From: Eimeria necatrix
Lineage: Eukaryota > Apicomplexa > Conoidasida > Eucoccidiorida > Eimeriidae
Length of the DNA stretch: 64,000 nt
Assembly: GCF_000499385.1 (NCBI RefSeq)
Contig: NW_013651673.1
Span: 60,480-124,479, forward strand
Reading direction: 5' to 3'
The translations under genes were made by a program, and so were the position numbers. Positions 21,838 to 33,700 of this stretch are shown here, one piece after another. The first letter of the stretch is position 1, and each line of letters starts with the position of its first letter. The notes under the pieces are model-generated. The model had not been told where the DNA came from and searched no databases. It saw only the letters and a program-made list of their open reading frames with translations.

Positions 21838-24057
21838 CAAAAATGACCGCGGCTCCTCTTCCCAGTTGCCAAGTTGCCGTCGTGGTGGGATTCGTGCTGA
21901 AATGGGTGGATACTGCGAGGCAAAAAAACTAAAAGAGATAAAGATATGGGGGTCTCATAAGCAGTCATATATCCTAAGCTGTGGATCGCAAACTCTAGAT
22001 CCTCACTCTGAGAGTGCAGGCTGCGTCTTCACAGACGAGGACTGCAGGGTCAATGAGCCCTAAATCTGCGGCTATCTTCCAGCTTCAACATGAAATCAGA
22101 ATGAGATCAACATCTTTCCAATTAAAAAACCAAACGGAGCTCAAAGTAGGATTTCATTTGAAGCTTCTACCCAGGACTAAGTCTCCGTTGGGGGGCCCCA
22201 GTTAGGGCCCCCACGGCCGACAGCCGCCTGACCGTTGAGACAAACGGTAGGTCTCCCTCTCTTTCGCCTAATTTATAACTTTATCCGCCAAAAATCAACT
22301 GAAGGGAACATAGTGTAAACTTAAAGCTGCGGGCTTCATGGTCGGATTGACTGTCGCTGTTGCTGTTGCAGGGAAGGCAAGACTAAGGAGCACCATAGCA
22401 TGCGGTGAACGCAGCAGCAGTGAAAACACACGCTGTGGAATCTTCTGCAATAGCCAGTTTTACAACATCGAAGCTAGCAGCAGCTACTGCGGCAGGAGCA
22501 GAAGAAGCAGCACCAGCAACACCAGTAGCGGCATCTGCAAACGAAACAGCAATAGTAGACAAAGGACAAAACACAGCCACAGGAGGGACTTCCTAAATCT
22601 ATAGAAGCCAAAGTTTATTTTTTGTGTCAAGGCCTTTCTCATTCTACGAAGATATGACGAGGGTCCCTGGGGGCCCCGGAGCACGGGGTCCCTTGGGGGA
22701 CCTTGAGGACACAGCGATTGTGCGCCAGACTTCATTGCTGCTCGAAACTGTAGACATTATAGCAGCAGATGCTGGCAGTTGGGGCGCTGTCTCCTCCCGA
22801 TTGAGCATGCAGCAACAGCGCCAATCGCAGCAGCAAGGACCATCCCCTGGGAGATGGGGCCTTCTCCCACGGCTCTGCGCGCTGGAGGATTTCAAAGATC
22901 TTGAAAGGCGACAGATGACGAAGCAACTAAGGGCTGACCATTCTCAAAGCCAGAAGGAGCAGCAGAAACAGGGCCAGGCAGTATTTCCTGGAGCTGAAAC
23001 TGCTTGTGTCTTCATCTCTGCCTTCATCGAGGAGGCGACGCCTTACCTGATTTCCTTCGTTCGTCTGCTGCCTTCTCTCCGCCGCTTGACAATTTGTTCT
23101 TTCTTTTCGGTTCGTCCAAACACCAAATACTACATTTTAACTTCGGGGCCTCGCAGGACCACATGCAGTAACATATGGCCGTGCGAGGCCCCGAAGTACA
23201 AATGTGGTTTAGTGGTCATTAAAAGGTTACAGGGTCCTCTAGGGGCCTACGCCTGAGCAAGCTTTCCCGTAGCTGCTTTTGTGAAGCTGCGGTTATGGCA
23301 GATCCATGGGGAATCATACTTGGTTTCCGAATCTCTCTGGGTCTTCTGAACCCGCTAGGGATTTTTGAACGGCTCTCCCCATAGCCCTTGTTGTAATGTG
23401 ATGCTGCACTGGCTTGGCTGCATAATTTCGTGTGACATTTTTTACTGGCCAACTCGTGTATGATCTTCAAGTATTTGTGCAAATATTTGCCGATATTTAT
23501 CCTGATTTTGTGCTTCAACTGGTCCTTTTTGTCGTTTCAGGAGGAGCAGCATCGTTGGCACGCCTGTTGCATGCAGCAACAAGCTGGAATGTCTGTCCAG
23601 CGTTTGGCTGCAACTTTGCGCAGGCAACGAGAAGGGCTGCAGCCAACGTTAGATGGGCCGTCGGGGGCGCCCAAGTGGCAGGGGCCACTCGAAGTGGAGG
23701 TGCTGCACACCCCATTTCATGCAACGTTTCTCACTCAGAGATGCTTCCTGCTGACTGGTGGGCAAAGTAGGAGGATAGACCAAGATGAACAGACAAAGAC
23801 AGACAGCGAAGAACTGACAGAGAGCATAAATGGCGAAGCAAAAGTGAACGAGGAAAATATAGATAAAATTTAACGATAAACAGGAGGGCATTCTCGTACC
23901 ACCTAGTGGCATCAGGCGCGCAAAGGCTTCTGCAGGAAACTCAGAGCAACATCTAGCAGCAGGCGACTGATATAGGGCGGTATTTAGAGAACTGGTGCAA
24001 CAGCTGCACTATTACTGTTGTGGCTGCTCTTCCTGCTGCTACTTTCACTTGCAGGAT
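21838..24057. other. repeat-rich intergenic region
   Basis: Divergent space upstream of the OTU gene (-) and the SM-like gene (+). Plus-strand frames at 22624-23256 (SFYEDMTRV ... CALEDFKDLERRQ) and about 23541-23870 look partly protein-like, with a GTTTCAG acceptor near 23540. They could be early exons of the SM gene, but I could not match them to Sec1 N-terminal motifs. A foldback at 23140-23197 is described separately. Confidence 0.3.
23140..23197. repeat. inverted repeat, 16-bp perfect core
   Basis: Arms 23140-23155 and 23182-23197 are exact reverse complements (core ACTTCGGGGCCTCGCA). The pairing continues imperfectly about 15 bases outward on both sides (TACATTTTAA against TACAAATGTGG). 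The loop is 26 bases. Confidence 0.85.
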
Positions 24058-27000
24058 CATCTGAGGTCCCCATAATATGCCCGGATTCAGTGCGGCGCCT
24101 GCTTTCAGAAGCAGCAGCAGAAGAAAGCCTGCTGCAGCGTCAGCCTACAGCTGCAGCAGCAACCGCAGGTCTAGACGCGGACGTACAGCTGGATGACATT
24201 TCCCTCGCTAGCCTCCCCCTGCGGCACAGAGTAAGTCTTTACAGTCGCTGCTTATCTTCATGGTGCCACTGCCGCAGTGAACGCTGCCGCATTTTTGCCC
24301 CTGCTGCTGTTGCAGCCTTTGCTCCTTCTGCCGCGTCATTAAAACTGGTTCTGCCTTTAGATTGGTGCTCTCGATGCTGCCGTTATCCCTGCTGCGTGAA
24401 GGAAGCTTACAGCCGGTTGGCCAGCCGACTAGCAGAGTGTTGCTCTGCTTGGGGCTGCTCCGCTGCTGCTGTCCACTGCTGCGGCGCGGCTGCGCGGCTA
24501 TTGGGACGTGCTGTGGCCGAAAGGATTCCTCCGAAGCCGAAAGGAGCATCGTCTGCTGCGGCTGCTGCTGCTGGAGATTTACGTGCTGAACGAGAGAGGG
24601 AGGTGCTGCTGCTAATTGTGGACAGGGTATGACGCGTCTGCCGTAGCAGCAGGAGCGGCAGCTTTCAAAGCAACACCAACAACAGCAGCATGGCATTTGA
24701 GTCACTTTTTTACGGCGCTTCGGCGTTATGTTGGACCAGCTACTACTGCTGCTGCTGCCGAACTTGCTGTTGCCTCCGCTCTTTGCAGCTACAGGACCTG
24801 CAGTCCCCTTTGGCCCCTGGCAGCCTCCTGTCACCTTCAGCTCCATCGGATGGGGGTGAATGGACTCTACAGCAGCTTAAGGGGCTGCAGCAGCACCATA
24901 AACGACAAGAGCAGCCACAGCAACCGCAGACAGTTGACCCCTCTGCGGTCCCAAGTCAACTCATTGACTCCACAGGCGTGAGACGGCCGTACACAGTAAC
25001 TTGAGACCCCCTTAGAGCGTATTGTAACTCCAAGGGGCTCTTCGAAAATTTACAAGAGCAGTAATAGCGGGAACGACAGCGCCGTTTGCAGCACCACTAC
25101 CACTAGCCGAACCAAGAGGAACACCAGCAGCGCCTAGCAGATTCACCAACAGCAAGGTAGAACCAAGCACCGGCAGAGCAAGCAGCAGCAGCAGCAACAC
25201 CAATATTATCCGCTGCACCTGCAGCAGCAGTAGCTGCTTCAACACTTGATCTAGGCCTCAATGCGTTGATTTGTCAGGTTTTCTCGGATTTTGCCTTGAT
25301 CCGGCGTTTGTTGAATTGCGGATCATCACCCAATCTCGACTCCTGTCTAGACACCACCGAAACGCGGCAAAAGAATAGGTTCAATCAAAAACAACAGCAG
25401 CAACAAGAAATGGAGGCTCGCGCTGCCGAATACATCGAGGGTGGAGCACTTTTGCAGCTTCTCCACGGGCCCGAGCCTGCATGGCAGGCGTAGGTGCCGT
25501 TCTACACCCTAGACCCTAAACCCTTATCTGCACCCTAGGGTTTGTCAGTCTTAACCTCTAGGACTTCGGAACAACCATGTGCTGCCTGCTGTTTGTTCAG
25601 TCTAGTTACCGCTGCCGTTGCTGCTGCTCCACATGATGCTGTCGCGTGGCGTCATCTCATGGGGGCCATTTCAGCGGCATTTTGCATTGACCAAAGTGGA
25701 GAAGATTATCCGAAGCTGGAGGTAACCAACTGTGATTTTTTATGCCTCATGCGTGTTTATCCTGACCATTATCCTGTGTCTTTTTCTGTCTGTTGTCTTC
25801 CTTGCTTCTACTTCTAGCCAACTTCGGAATTCGTCCGCTGGTTCCTTCATCAATTTGTCTGTTTCGTTTGTGTTTCCTACAGTTTTTCCTTCGTAAAATG
25901 AGCAAATGCACTGGCGCTTTCAAGCGCCAGTAGATTTACTCATTCTTTACCTGCCTGTTCTGCAACTTCCCCTACTTTTTTCTGCGTGCTTTTTCCTCCC
26001 TGTGTCTGTCCGCCACTTGTCCGTTTTTATGTTTTTACTAACTGCATGTCTTTTTGAGTTTCAGTCGCTTGCTTTTTGTTTGCCTCCTTTTTGTCTTATC
26101 TTGCTTCGCCTCTTTTTGGCGCTGCTCATCCGCATACAAAGTGCTTTGCGCACGCTGCTGCAGGAAGGCAGCAGCTCCCAGGAGTGTAGGAACGCGACGC
26201 TGCTGCGGCTTCTGCAGTTGCTCCAGCAGACACGAGACGCTGACATCAAATGGGGGAATAGCATATTGGCTCTTCAGGTGTTTTTCAGTTCCTGTCGCCG
26301 TTGGTGCAACGACGTTGTTCTTGTTCGTGTTGCTGCTGCCCCGCGTCACCAATTTCCTGTAGATGAGCTTCCGCACCACACCTGCCATTGTCACTGCTGC
26401 TTGCTGTGCTGCTGTTTCTGTGATTGCTGCTGCTTCTCCTGCAGCATCGTGTATCTTTGTGGCCGCTACTGGAGTTTATCGAACATGTGCTCCTTCCTTC
26501 TCTACTTGCTGGCGATACCTTGACCAATGTAAGCCGAATCTGTGTGCCATGCTGTCCCTCCGTGTCACTTTTTCTCATGCTCCATATATCTTTCCGTCGC
26601 TCCATATTGTGCTGCACGGGCCTTGCCTTGTGCCTTGGTTTCCCGTCCTGCATCTGCCTGTCGCTTCGTATCATCCGTTACCTCTGTATTTTCTGCCTTG
26701 TTTCGTCTCCCGCGCTTTGCGGTGTGCATTCGTTTCTCCCCAGTGCTGTTGCTAAGCAAGCTTTTTTTCTCTTTTTGTATGTTTATCCTTTGCACTTTAC
26801 GTCTTTTTGTTCATCCGGTTTTCTGCTCGTTATCTGTGTGTTTGTTTGTCGCTGCTGGCCGCAGCTTCAGAGAGCAATAAAGCGGGATTCTTCAGGCTCT
26901 GGTGTGTCTCGTTTCTGCCTCTATGTTTACCCCCTAAGACTGTTCCCCACCTATTCGATTTTCATTGTCACAATTTTCACAGTTTTGACGTTGCCTTATG

Positions 27001-28983
27001 TTTGATTCGCCTGTGCTTTCCATAGGGCTGCTTGCGTTCTTTTGCATGCATACGCATGCAAGAGAACCCAGGCAGACGCATGCACCTTTTCCTTTATATC
27101 TGGCGTCTTGTTTACCCCTATGTTGATTTAGGTTTCTGCCCTATGTGTAATTTTTGTTTTTGCAGTTTCTGTCGAGTCGCTGAACTTGTCCCTCCTCATC
27201 GCTGCAGCGCGAGCGTCACAGGCCGTAAGTTTTTTCATTTTCTTCGTATTTGTCTTTCCTCATATCAGTACCCGTGTCTCTTTCGTTTTCTGTCCCTGTG
27301 CACGATTCTTCTTTTCCCTTATTTCTTTTTTCGCCTCATGTTTTGTCTTTCTTTTCGTGACCTTGCATGCCTTTGCCTAGCGTGAGTACTGCATGTCTTC
27401 TTTCCTTGTTTGTCCGCCGTGTTGAACGGTAAATAGAATTCAAAGGCCGCTAGCTCTACCTGAATCTCCGTCGAAACTACATGGAGACTCTGCCGTCTTT
27501 CTTGTAGGGCCCTGACGCTCCGCTGGTGTCTTCCTGCTGCCGGCAACACAGCAGCAGCAATGGCGAGAGCAGTAGCAGCAGCAACAGCGCGAGCTGCTGC
27601 AAATGCTGGGAGTGCCTACTGAGAGAAGTATTAAATAGTAGCCTGTCTAGTAATAGCATGAACAACAACACCAGCAGCAAGGGCAGTAGCAGCAAAGCGA
27701 AGGCCATCGCTCGCCGGCTGTGGTGCATTCAACAGTCGCGCTCGTCCCTCAGAAATAGTCGGTAAGGGCACCTATCTATACAACTACCTGCTCTTTCCTT
27801 TTTCCTGAGGATCCTTTGCAACTCCAAGGTCATTCTTGCATTCTTTTTCTGCTTTGGCGTTTAGCATGCTGCCGGCACTTCCTTCTCTTGATTCTGAACG
27901 CTGCGACGCTGTTATACTCTCACGAGGGCCTTTTCAAAAGCCTCATGGATCCTTTGGAGCTCTTGGGGGATCCTCTGGGGACGAACAAGGGTCCTTCGAA
28001 GGCTTGCCAGCGACCCGTGATGCCCTCCAAGGGAACTCTGAGGGCCCCCAGGGCAACTGCTGGCTGTTGTCTTTGGCGCGCTCACTGGGAGGAAGTGAAG
28101 ATGCTTCTTCTTTTTCAGAGGCACCTCCAGCTCAGGGACCTCTTCTCGAAGATTTCATAAAGAAAGGCTTGAGGTGAGCAAACTGGACTCCATACTGGCC
28201 TCAATCTAGAAATTTAAAGTTGTTGTAAACATGGTGTAATATGATTCGCCGCAGATGTAGTTTGACTTGCCATTGTGGTGTGAGTCTGAACTTCAAAAGC
28301 CGAATAGCACTAGTCTAATGCGGCGCAAAGAGGATTGTGAACGTAGCACGACATAACTAACTTCGTTGGGCGCAAAACAATATAGTATACTTCAGTTGCG
28401 CGAACTATGGTGTAATGAGACGAACATAAAATGTCGCATGACATACCAAGACGGCGAGTGGTATAAAACATACTTGAATGAATTAGCACATGGTATGCCA
28501 TAATCTTGTACAGCTACATTTCCAATTTTTTCCGACGCATATACAGTGAACTGCCGATTGCTTTCCGGGCTTGCACAAGCAACGTCTGACTAAACAGGTT
28601 AGTTTCCCTTTTTAGTTAGCTTTGGTTCTATAAAACTGTTGTGTTCTGCTTACAGCACGGTCAACTTTTTGTGGGGCGCAGCGAAGGGGCGAGCAGGAGC
28701 CTCTTGGAGGCAAAAGGAGACCCCGAAAAGAGTCCCAAGTCGCTCCGTTGTTACCTTTGTCTTGGGAGGGCTCGCACCCAAAGAGCTGCAGGCATTCACA
28801 GCTCTAAGTGACGCGCATGAGAAATGTCAAGGAGGGTCCAACAATGACGTACCAAGTTACGCTCAAAGCAGCTCCCAGATGGGACCCTTCTTGGTTGGCA
28901 GCACATGTCTCACCTCACCTACGAGCCTCGCTGCTCAGCTCTTCGGCGACCTCACTGAAGACTTACAGACTGCCAAGCTCTAG
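24058..28983 (+). CDS. Sec1/Munc18 (SM) family protein, multi-exon, partial model
   Basis: SM proteins clasp SNARE bundles to drive vesicle fusion; the members are Sec1, Sly1, Vps45 and Vps33. The clearest part is the end. The exon ending at 28173 joins in phase (AG+C, Ser) to 28656-28983, which reads SVVTFVLGGLAPKELQAF and later FLVGSTCLTSPTSLAAQLF before the stop. This matches the C-terminal beta strand and GSTxxLTP-type ending of SM proteins. Upstream, an exon to 24626 ends EREVLLLIVDR, like the conserved LLILDR, preceded by an AAARLLGRAVAERI helix. About 26116-26277 reads LRLFLALLIRIQ ... DIKWGNSILALQ, like the KLRLLLIY helix. Other likely exons are about 25589-25721, 26444-26529 and 27508 on (Ser-rich insert). 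The N-terminal domain and the PLLH motif after DR were not found, so boundaries are provisional. Which SM member this is cannot be decided. Large Ser/Ala/Gln inserts are typical of the organism. Confidence 0.55.
25503..25542. repeat. degenerate telomere-like repeat
   Basis: A short run of CCCTAGACCCTAAACCC-type units ending in CCCTAGGGTTT. It matches the AAACCCT theme seen at 53.5 and 61.6 kb, and lies between candidate exons of the SM-like gene. Confidence 0.7.
25899..25942. repeat. 22-bp-arm inverted repeat (hairpin)
   Basis: Arms 25899-25920 and 25921-25942 abut and are complementary at about 18-19 of 22 positions, with an exact CTGGCGCTT/AAGCGCCAG core. It sits in a pyrimidine-rich, probably intronic part of the SM-like gene. 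Confidence 0.8.
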
Positions 28984-30715
28984 CCACAAAATTGACTGTG
29001 CAGCGTAGGAAGCTGCGAAAGTGTGTGTAACTTCAGAGTGTTATTAGCTCTTTAGTGGAAAGAGAAACAGAGAGGCGCGTTGGTGCAGAGTTGTTCCGTG
29101 GTGCAAATATCCCGTTTACTCTGAAACTACTTGATTCGAGAAAGTGGACCCTTAGCACATGGCGCGCAGTGTGCGGCGCAGAAGGATATGTGTGACCGAA
29201 CGCCTGGATGATGATTTACAGTGTTCGTTTCATTTCCATAACAGCAGACTGAAAGATGCAGTTATAAATTTTGGGCTGTTTTTCTTGATCTCTTATTCGC
29301 TTTAGGCGTCACAGCGATCGCACGCGAAGATAAACTCATTGGGATGTGTAGTGGTGACCGCTAGAGCTCTGTTCCTCGGGTCTCCGCAAAGAACCAAAAA
29401 GAATACTCGAAAAGTAAAAACATATGAGCCCGACAGAGTAGCTGCCAATTCAGGTTGTGTTATTACTCATAAGTGGCTCATACTGCGTAAAGGGCCTCTA
29501 ACTTTCAAGGAGAGCAATGGGCTGCCCAGTGACCACCAGCTGGCTGCTGGCAAACGAGGTGACCTGTGCAAAATTATCCCAAGAAAGCTCGAAAATTCAG
29601 AAAACGCATTTATAAGGCAAAATAAAGTTTTAAAGTGCGAATAAATTTTGATTTAAGGGAAAATTCACTTATTTCAACGACTTTTCACCGTCTTTTCTGT
29701 TGGAGCACGCCCAGCTGCAGCGGCCTGAGCAGAAGGGATTCAGCAGCAACTTCGGCCCACGCAGCAGCAGTTTTGCTCTCTTCTTGTTGAAAACCTTGGC
29801 ACCGCAGAGCTGTGTACCTCCTTTGCCTCATTTTAGCTGCCAAGCTAGGGGCCCCACAAGCAAGACAGGAGGCTCCAAGCAAACTTGGGATTTTCCCTTC
29901 TGCTTATTAAAACACTTACCCCTCTATACATACTCATAAAATTACCAGGACGTGACCATATGCGCACCAGCACGCGAACATGGAGGTGTGAAAAGCTGCT
30001 GCTCGCAGCTACAGGCGTGCCATTTCCGCAGATGAAGCAGGTTTCTTGTGCAAACAGAGCAAGTGAGCTTACAATGCACGCAGACCGCGCTTCGCCAATC
30101 ACACAAACTGCAAAGCCGAAGACGTTGCTCCAAGACAGTGAATGGACAAAAAGGAAAAAAGTGCCAGTTACCTTCAGAATGCTTTCGAGAAAGTGAAGAA
30201 ACACATTGTAGCAATACACACTCATTTATTCATGAGCCTCCAGCACAACTGCTCCCTGGCACTGGTCTTCTATTTTTTTGCTCTCTCCGGTGCTCTTTGT
30301 GTTCCTGTGGATATGGGCTGCAGGGTACTGCGTAATTCTTGCTGCATGCAGAAAACCAACAGCGGCAGCGACAGCAGAAGTACAGGGCATGCATACAGCA
30401 ACGGCACTGGCGGTGGCTGCTTAGCTAACATAATCCGTAACAGCAGCAAAAGCTGCAAAGGAAGCAGCATCAGCATTCGCAGTATAAATAAAACTCAGTG
30501 CAACGGCAGCAACAGCTGCGATAGGAGCAACAGCGGCAGCGAAGGCAACAGCAGCAGCAGCAGCAGCAGCAGCTGCCCATGCGCAGCGGTTCATGTTGCA
30601 ATTGAAATAATACAGAAACACAAACATTAGTAACGGCCGCTGCAGTAGCGGCAGCTGCAGCAGAGGCAGCAAAAACAGGGGGAAAGCCAGCAAAGGTTGC
30701 CCATCGTATGCCATC
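28984..30715. other. intergenic region
   Basis: Between the stop of the SM-like gene and the start of the carrier gene, both on plus. Short frames (29339-29644, 30142-30630) have no domain. Part of the latter is a CAG shadow. CAG tracts are frequent from 30350 to 30700. No promoter motif is recognised. Confidence 0.4.
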
Positions 30716-33700
30716 ATGAGTAAATCTCTGGTGGCTGCAACCAGCGGGGCCGTGGCTGCGTGCGCATCCACCCTTATTGTTTTCCCGTTAGATACGCTGC
30801 TAGTACATCACCAGGCAGCAGCAACTAAGCAGCCAGCCAAGCTGCTACAGCAGCAGCAGCACCAGCACCGCAGCGCATTGCAGGCCCTCATTGACGTCTT
30901 GCAGGAGTTGTTGCAGCAGGAGGATGCAGCAACAGCCACCCCTACCACTTACGCTTCTACCTACAGCAACAAAAGCAGCAACAGCAGCAACAGTAGCAAC
31001 AGCGGCAGCACCTCCAAAGACAAAGCGGGACAACTTATTAACCGGATAAGCCGCCTATACAGTGGTCTGGGCATTAAGCTGGCCGAGCAAATAATTAGAA
31101 ACTTTGTCTATTTCTATTTGTAAGCTGAAGCCAAAACCTTAAAGCATAGGGTTTGATGCATATGGGCTGTAATTTACTCCCTACCACGATGAAAATTGTG
31201 GCTTAACTGAAAAATATTTGTGAGCTTGGATACCAAAAGAAGGCACGGCATGTACTGTAGGTGTGGAGGCCTATATATTGATCGTAGAAGAACGATTCTC
31301 TCATTCTGTAGAGATGTTCAAGCCCAGCTTGCCTCTGGTAGCAGCTTTCATTCAAATTTGAACATCCATGTACGTGTGGGTATACCGTCTGGTATGAACT
31401 CCTTGTGCCTATAGTGGATACCAGGCAGATGCACACAATTCAGAGAGCATGTGAACGCATGTATGCATAAATATTTGAGTGGATGAACATACTTATTGTG
31501 GCTGCGAAGTAAGAAAGGTGCGTGCATCTTTTTGGCAGTATAAATACGTGCTGACATTGACACACTTAGTTTTATTCGGCTCTTCTCATGTTTATTTCCA
31601 CGCAGCCTGTGTGCGTGGAGCTCTACATACTAAGCTGCCTGTGCCGTAGCCTCTGTATGCTTCGTTCTGTATGTATGTATCGGTATCTACTGGTGTGCAT
31701 GCATCCGACAGAATACGCAAAATTGCATAACCGTGCCATCACTTTTTCAATAATAACAAATGTGATGCTCTTTAGCAAGACTTAAGTATACAAAAGTGTA
31801 ACTATTTGTGTTGTGAATGCTCATATATTTATATTTACGTATCTGCTTCACATTCATGTGAATGTCAGGTACCAAGCCTTGAAGAGCCGTGCGGCGAAGG
31901 CTGGGGGTCTCCGCATCAGGGGAGGTACTTTGTTGCTGGCTGTCTTTGCTGCTTTGGGGACCCAGCTGCTGACGGCTCCTCTGGATGTCAGCAGCACACA
32001 TGCCCAACTTTGTCGGCAGCCACTGCGCACTATCTTCATGCGAATTCTGAAAACGGAAGGTTCGGCTGCAACATAAATGCTGTTGCTGCTGCATAGATGC
32101 TCCTGGTGCAGGATACGCTGAGAAAGATTTTGCTGTTTCGGTTGCTGGAGATCATGGTGAAAGTAGTGTTGGTAGTGCTGCTTCTAACTCATGATGCAGC
32201 GGCCTGCCTTTATTCAGAACAATTGTACTGATGCAAGCACCGTTAACGCTGCTTTGATACTGCAGATTCTGCATTTCCATCTGTTCCTTCCGCCCTTATA
32301 GCGGCTTTTGCTCCAAATAGCCTTATGCTGTGGCTGTTACCTTTTCCATTGTTGGTGGCGCTGTTGCGGTGTTGCCGCAGGGCCTTTTGGTTTCTACCGA
32401 GGCTTCGGGGCATCTCTCTGCCTGTGTTTGAATCCTGCGATCACAAATGCTACCTTCGACAGCCTCAAGTAGGCACAGAGAGCAGCAACGGCAATGACAA
32501 CACCACCACAAGAAGCATCAACGATAGCAGCAACACCTTCATCTGGCAACAGGAACAGAATTTCTAGCGTCAGCTCCAAAGAAATGCGCACCCTCTAGCA
32601 GTACAAGGCCTGGAATTTGGAAAAGGGTGCACTGTAGGGTCTAGTGCTGCTGTTTTCGTTGCAAAGGCTGTTGCTGCCTGTGTTGCTGCTGCGGTTGCTC
32701 TTTTTTGTGTTGCTGCTGCTGCTGCGCTGCAGGCTCTGGCTCCAAATGGTCAATCTCCTGCGAGCAAGGAGTGTCATGGATCCAATTACAGATGAAGATA
32801 TTCCAGTTGAACGGATAGGGGTACGCATGAACTCTACGCCATAAGACACACACGCTAAAAGCGTCATACGTTATCGGTCCTAAATCCTCAATGCTGGTCG
32901 CCAGGCTCTGAATTTGGCGGACTCTAATTGCAAACGGCTACTTACTGTCGTGCAGCGAATGCGTACCAAAGCATTAGGGGAAGAGGCACAATGCCTGCTG
33001 AAGATGCGTGAACGCACGTGAATTGGCCACTTTGTTGCTGCTGCTGCTACTGCTGCTCATATTTGCTCTTTTGCCATTCCCATTTATGGTTCTGCCAGTT
33101 ATGTCGTTGCTGATGCTATTCATGCCATTGTTGTTGCTTCTCTTACTGGAGCGGACGCTAGTGCTGCTGCCCATGCAGCAACACAAACACCGGAAACGGT
33201 GGATTGCAATGGAGGGTTTAGGGTGAACAATTCTGCTTTTTGCTTCCTTGTGAAATCCTGCGCAGCAAACGCTACCACCTCTGACTGGCGTCCAGAGCTT
33301 TCTCTTGGGTGCTGTTTCTAAAGCATTTGCAACGATCGCCACGTACCCGTACATCCGAGCCAAAGTACTAAGTTTTAACCCTAAACTGCGCACTTCTGAA
33401 ACCGCGAACACTGTTGCGAAGGCCAATTTCTAAACGAAAACCCCTGAACGTTTAAATAGAAAGCTTAACGCCCAAAACCTTGATGAGGAGCAGCGCCTGC
33501 AAATCTGGAAATTCCAACTGAGTTTCTTTGAATACTGCATGTTTGTGGCGAAAACTATACGTTAAGTGATGAGCATTGAAGGCACTTGGGTGCACGGGTG
33601 CTTCCTTTGTGTTTACGTCACTTGAGGATATTTCTGCTGGGGCTCTTGCTGAGGCTTTTTCCAGCGTCTCTGCTTCTCGCATCCATATTACTTAACTTAT

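Noticed and set aside
22624..23256. N-terminal exon of the SM-family gene
   Set aside because: It does not show the Sec1 domain-1 motifs, and no phase-consistent path to the 24-kb exons was found.
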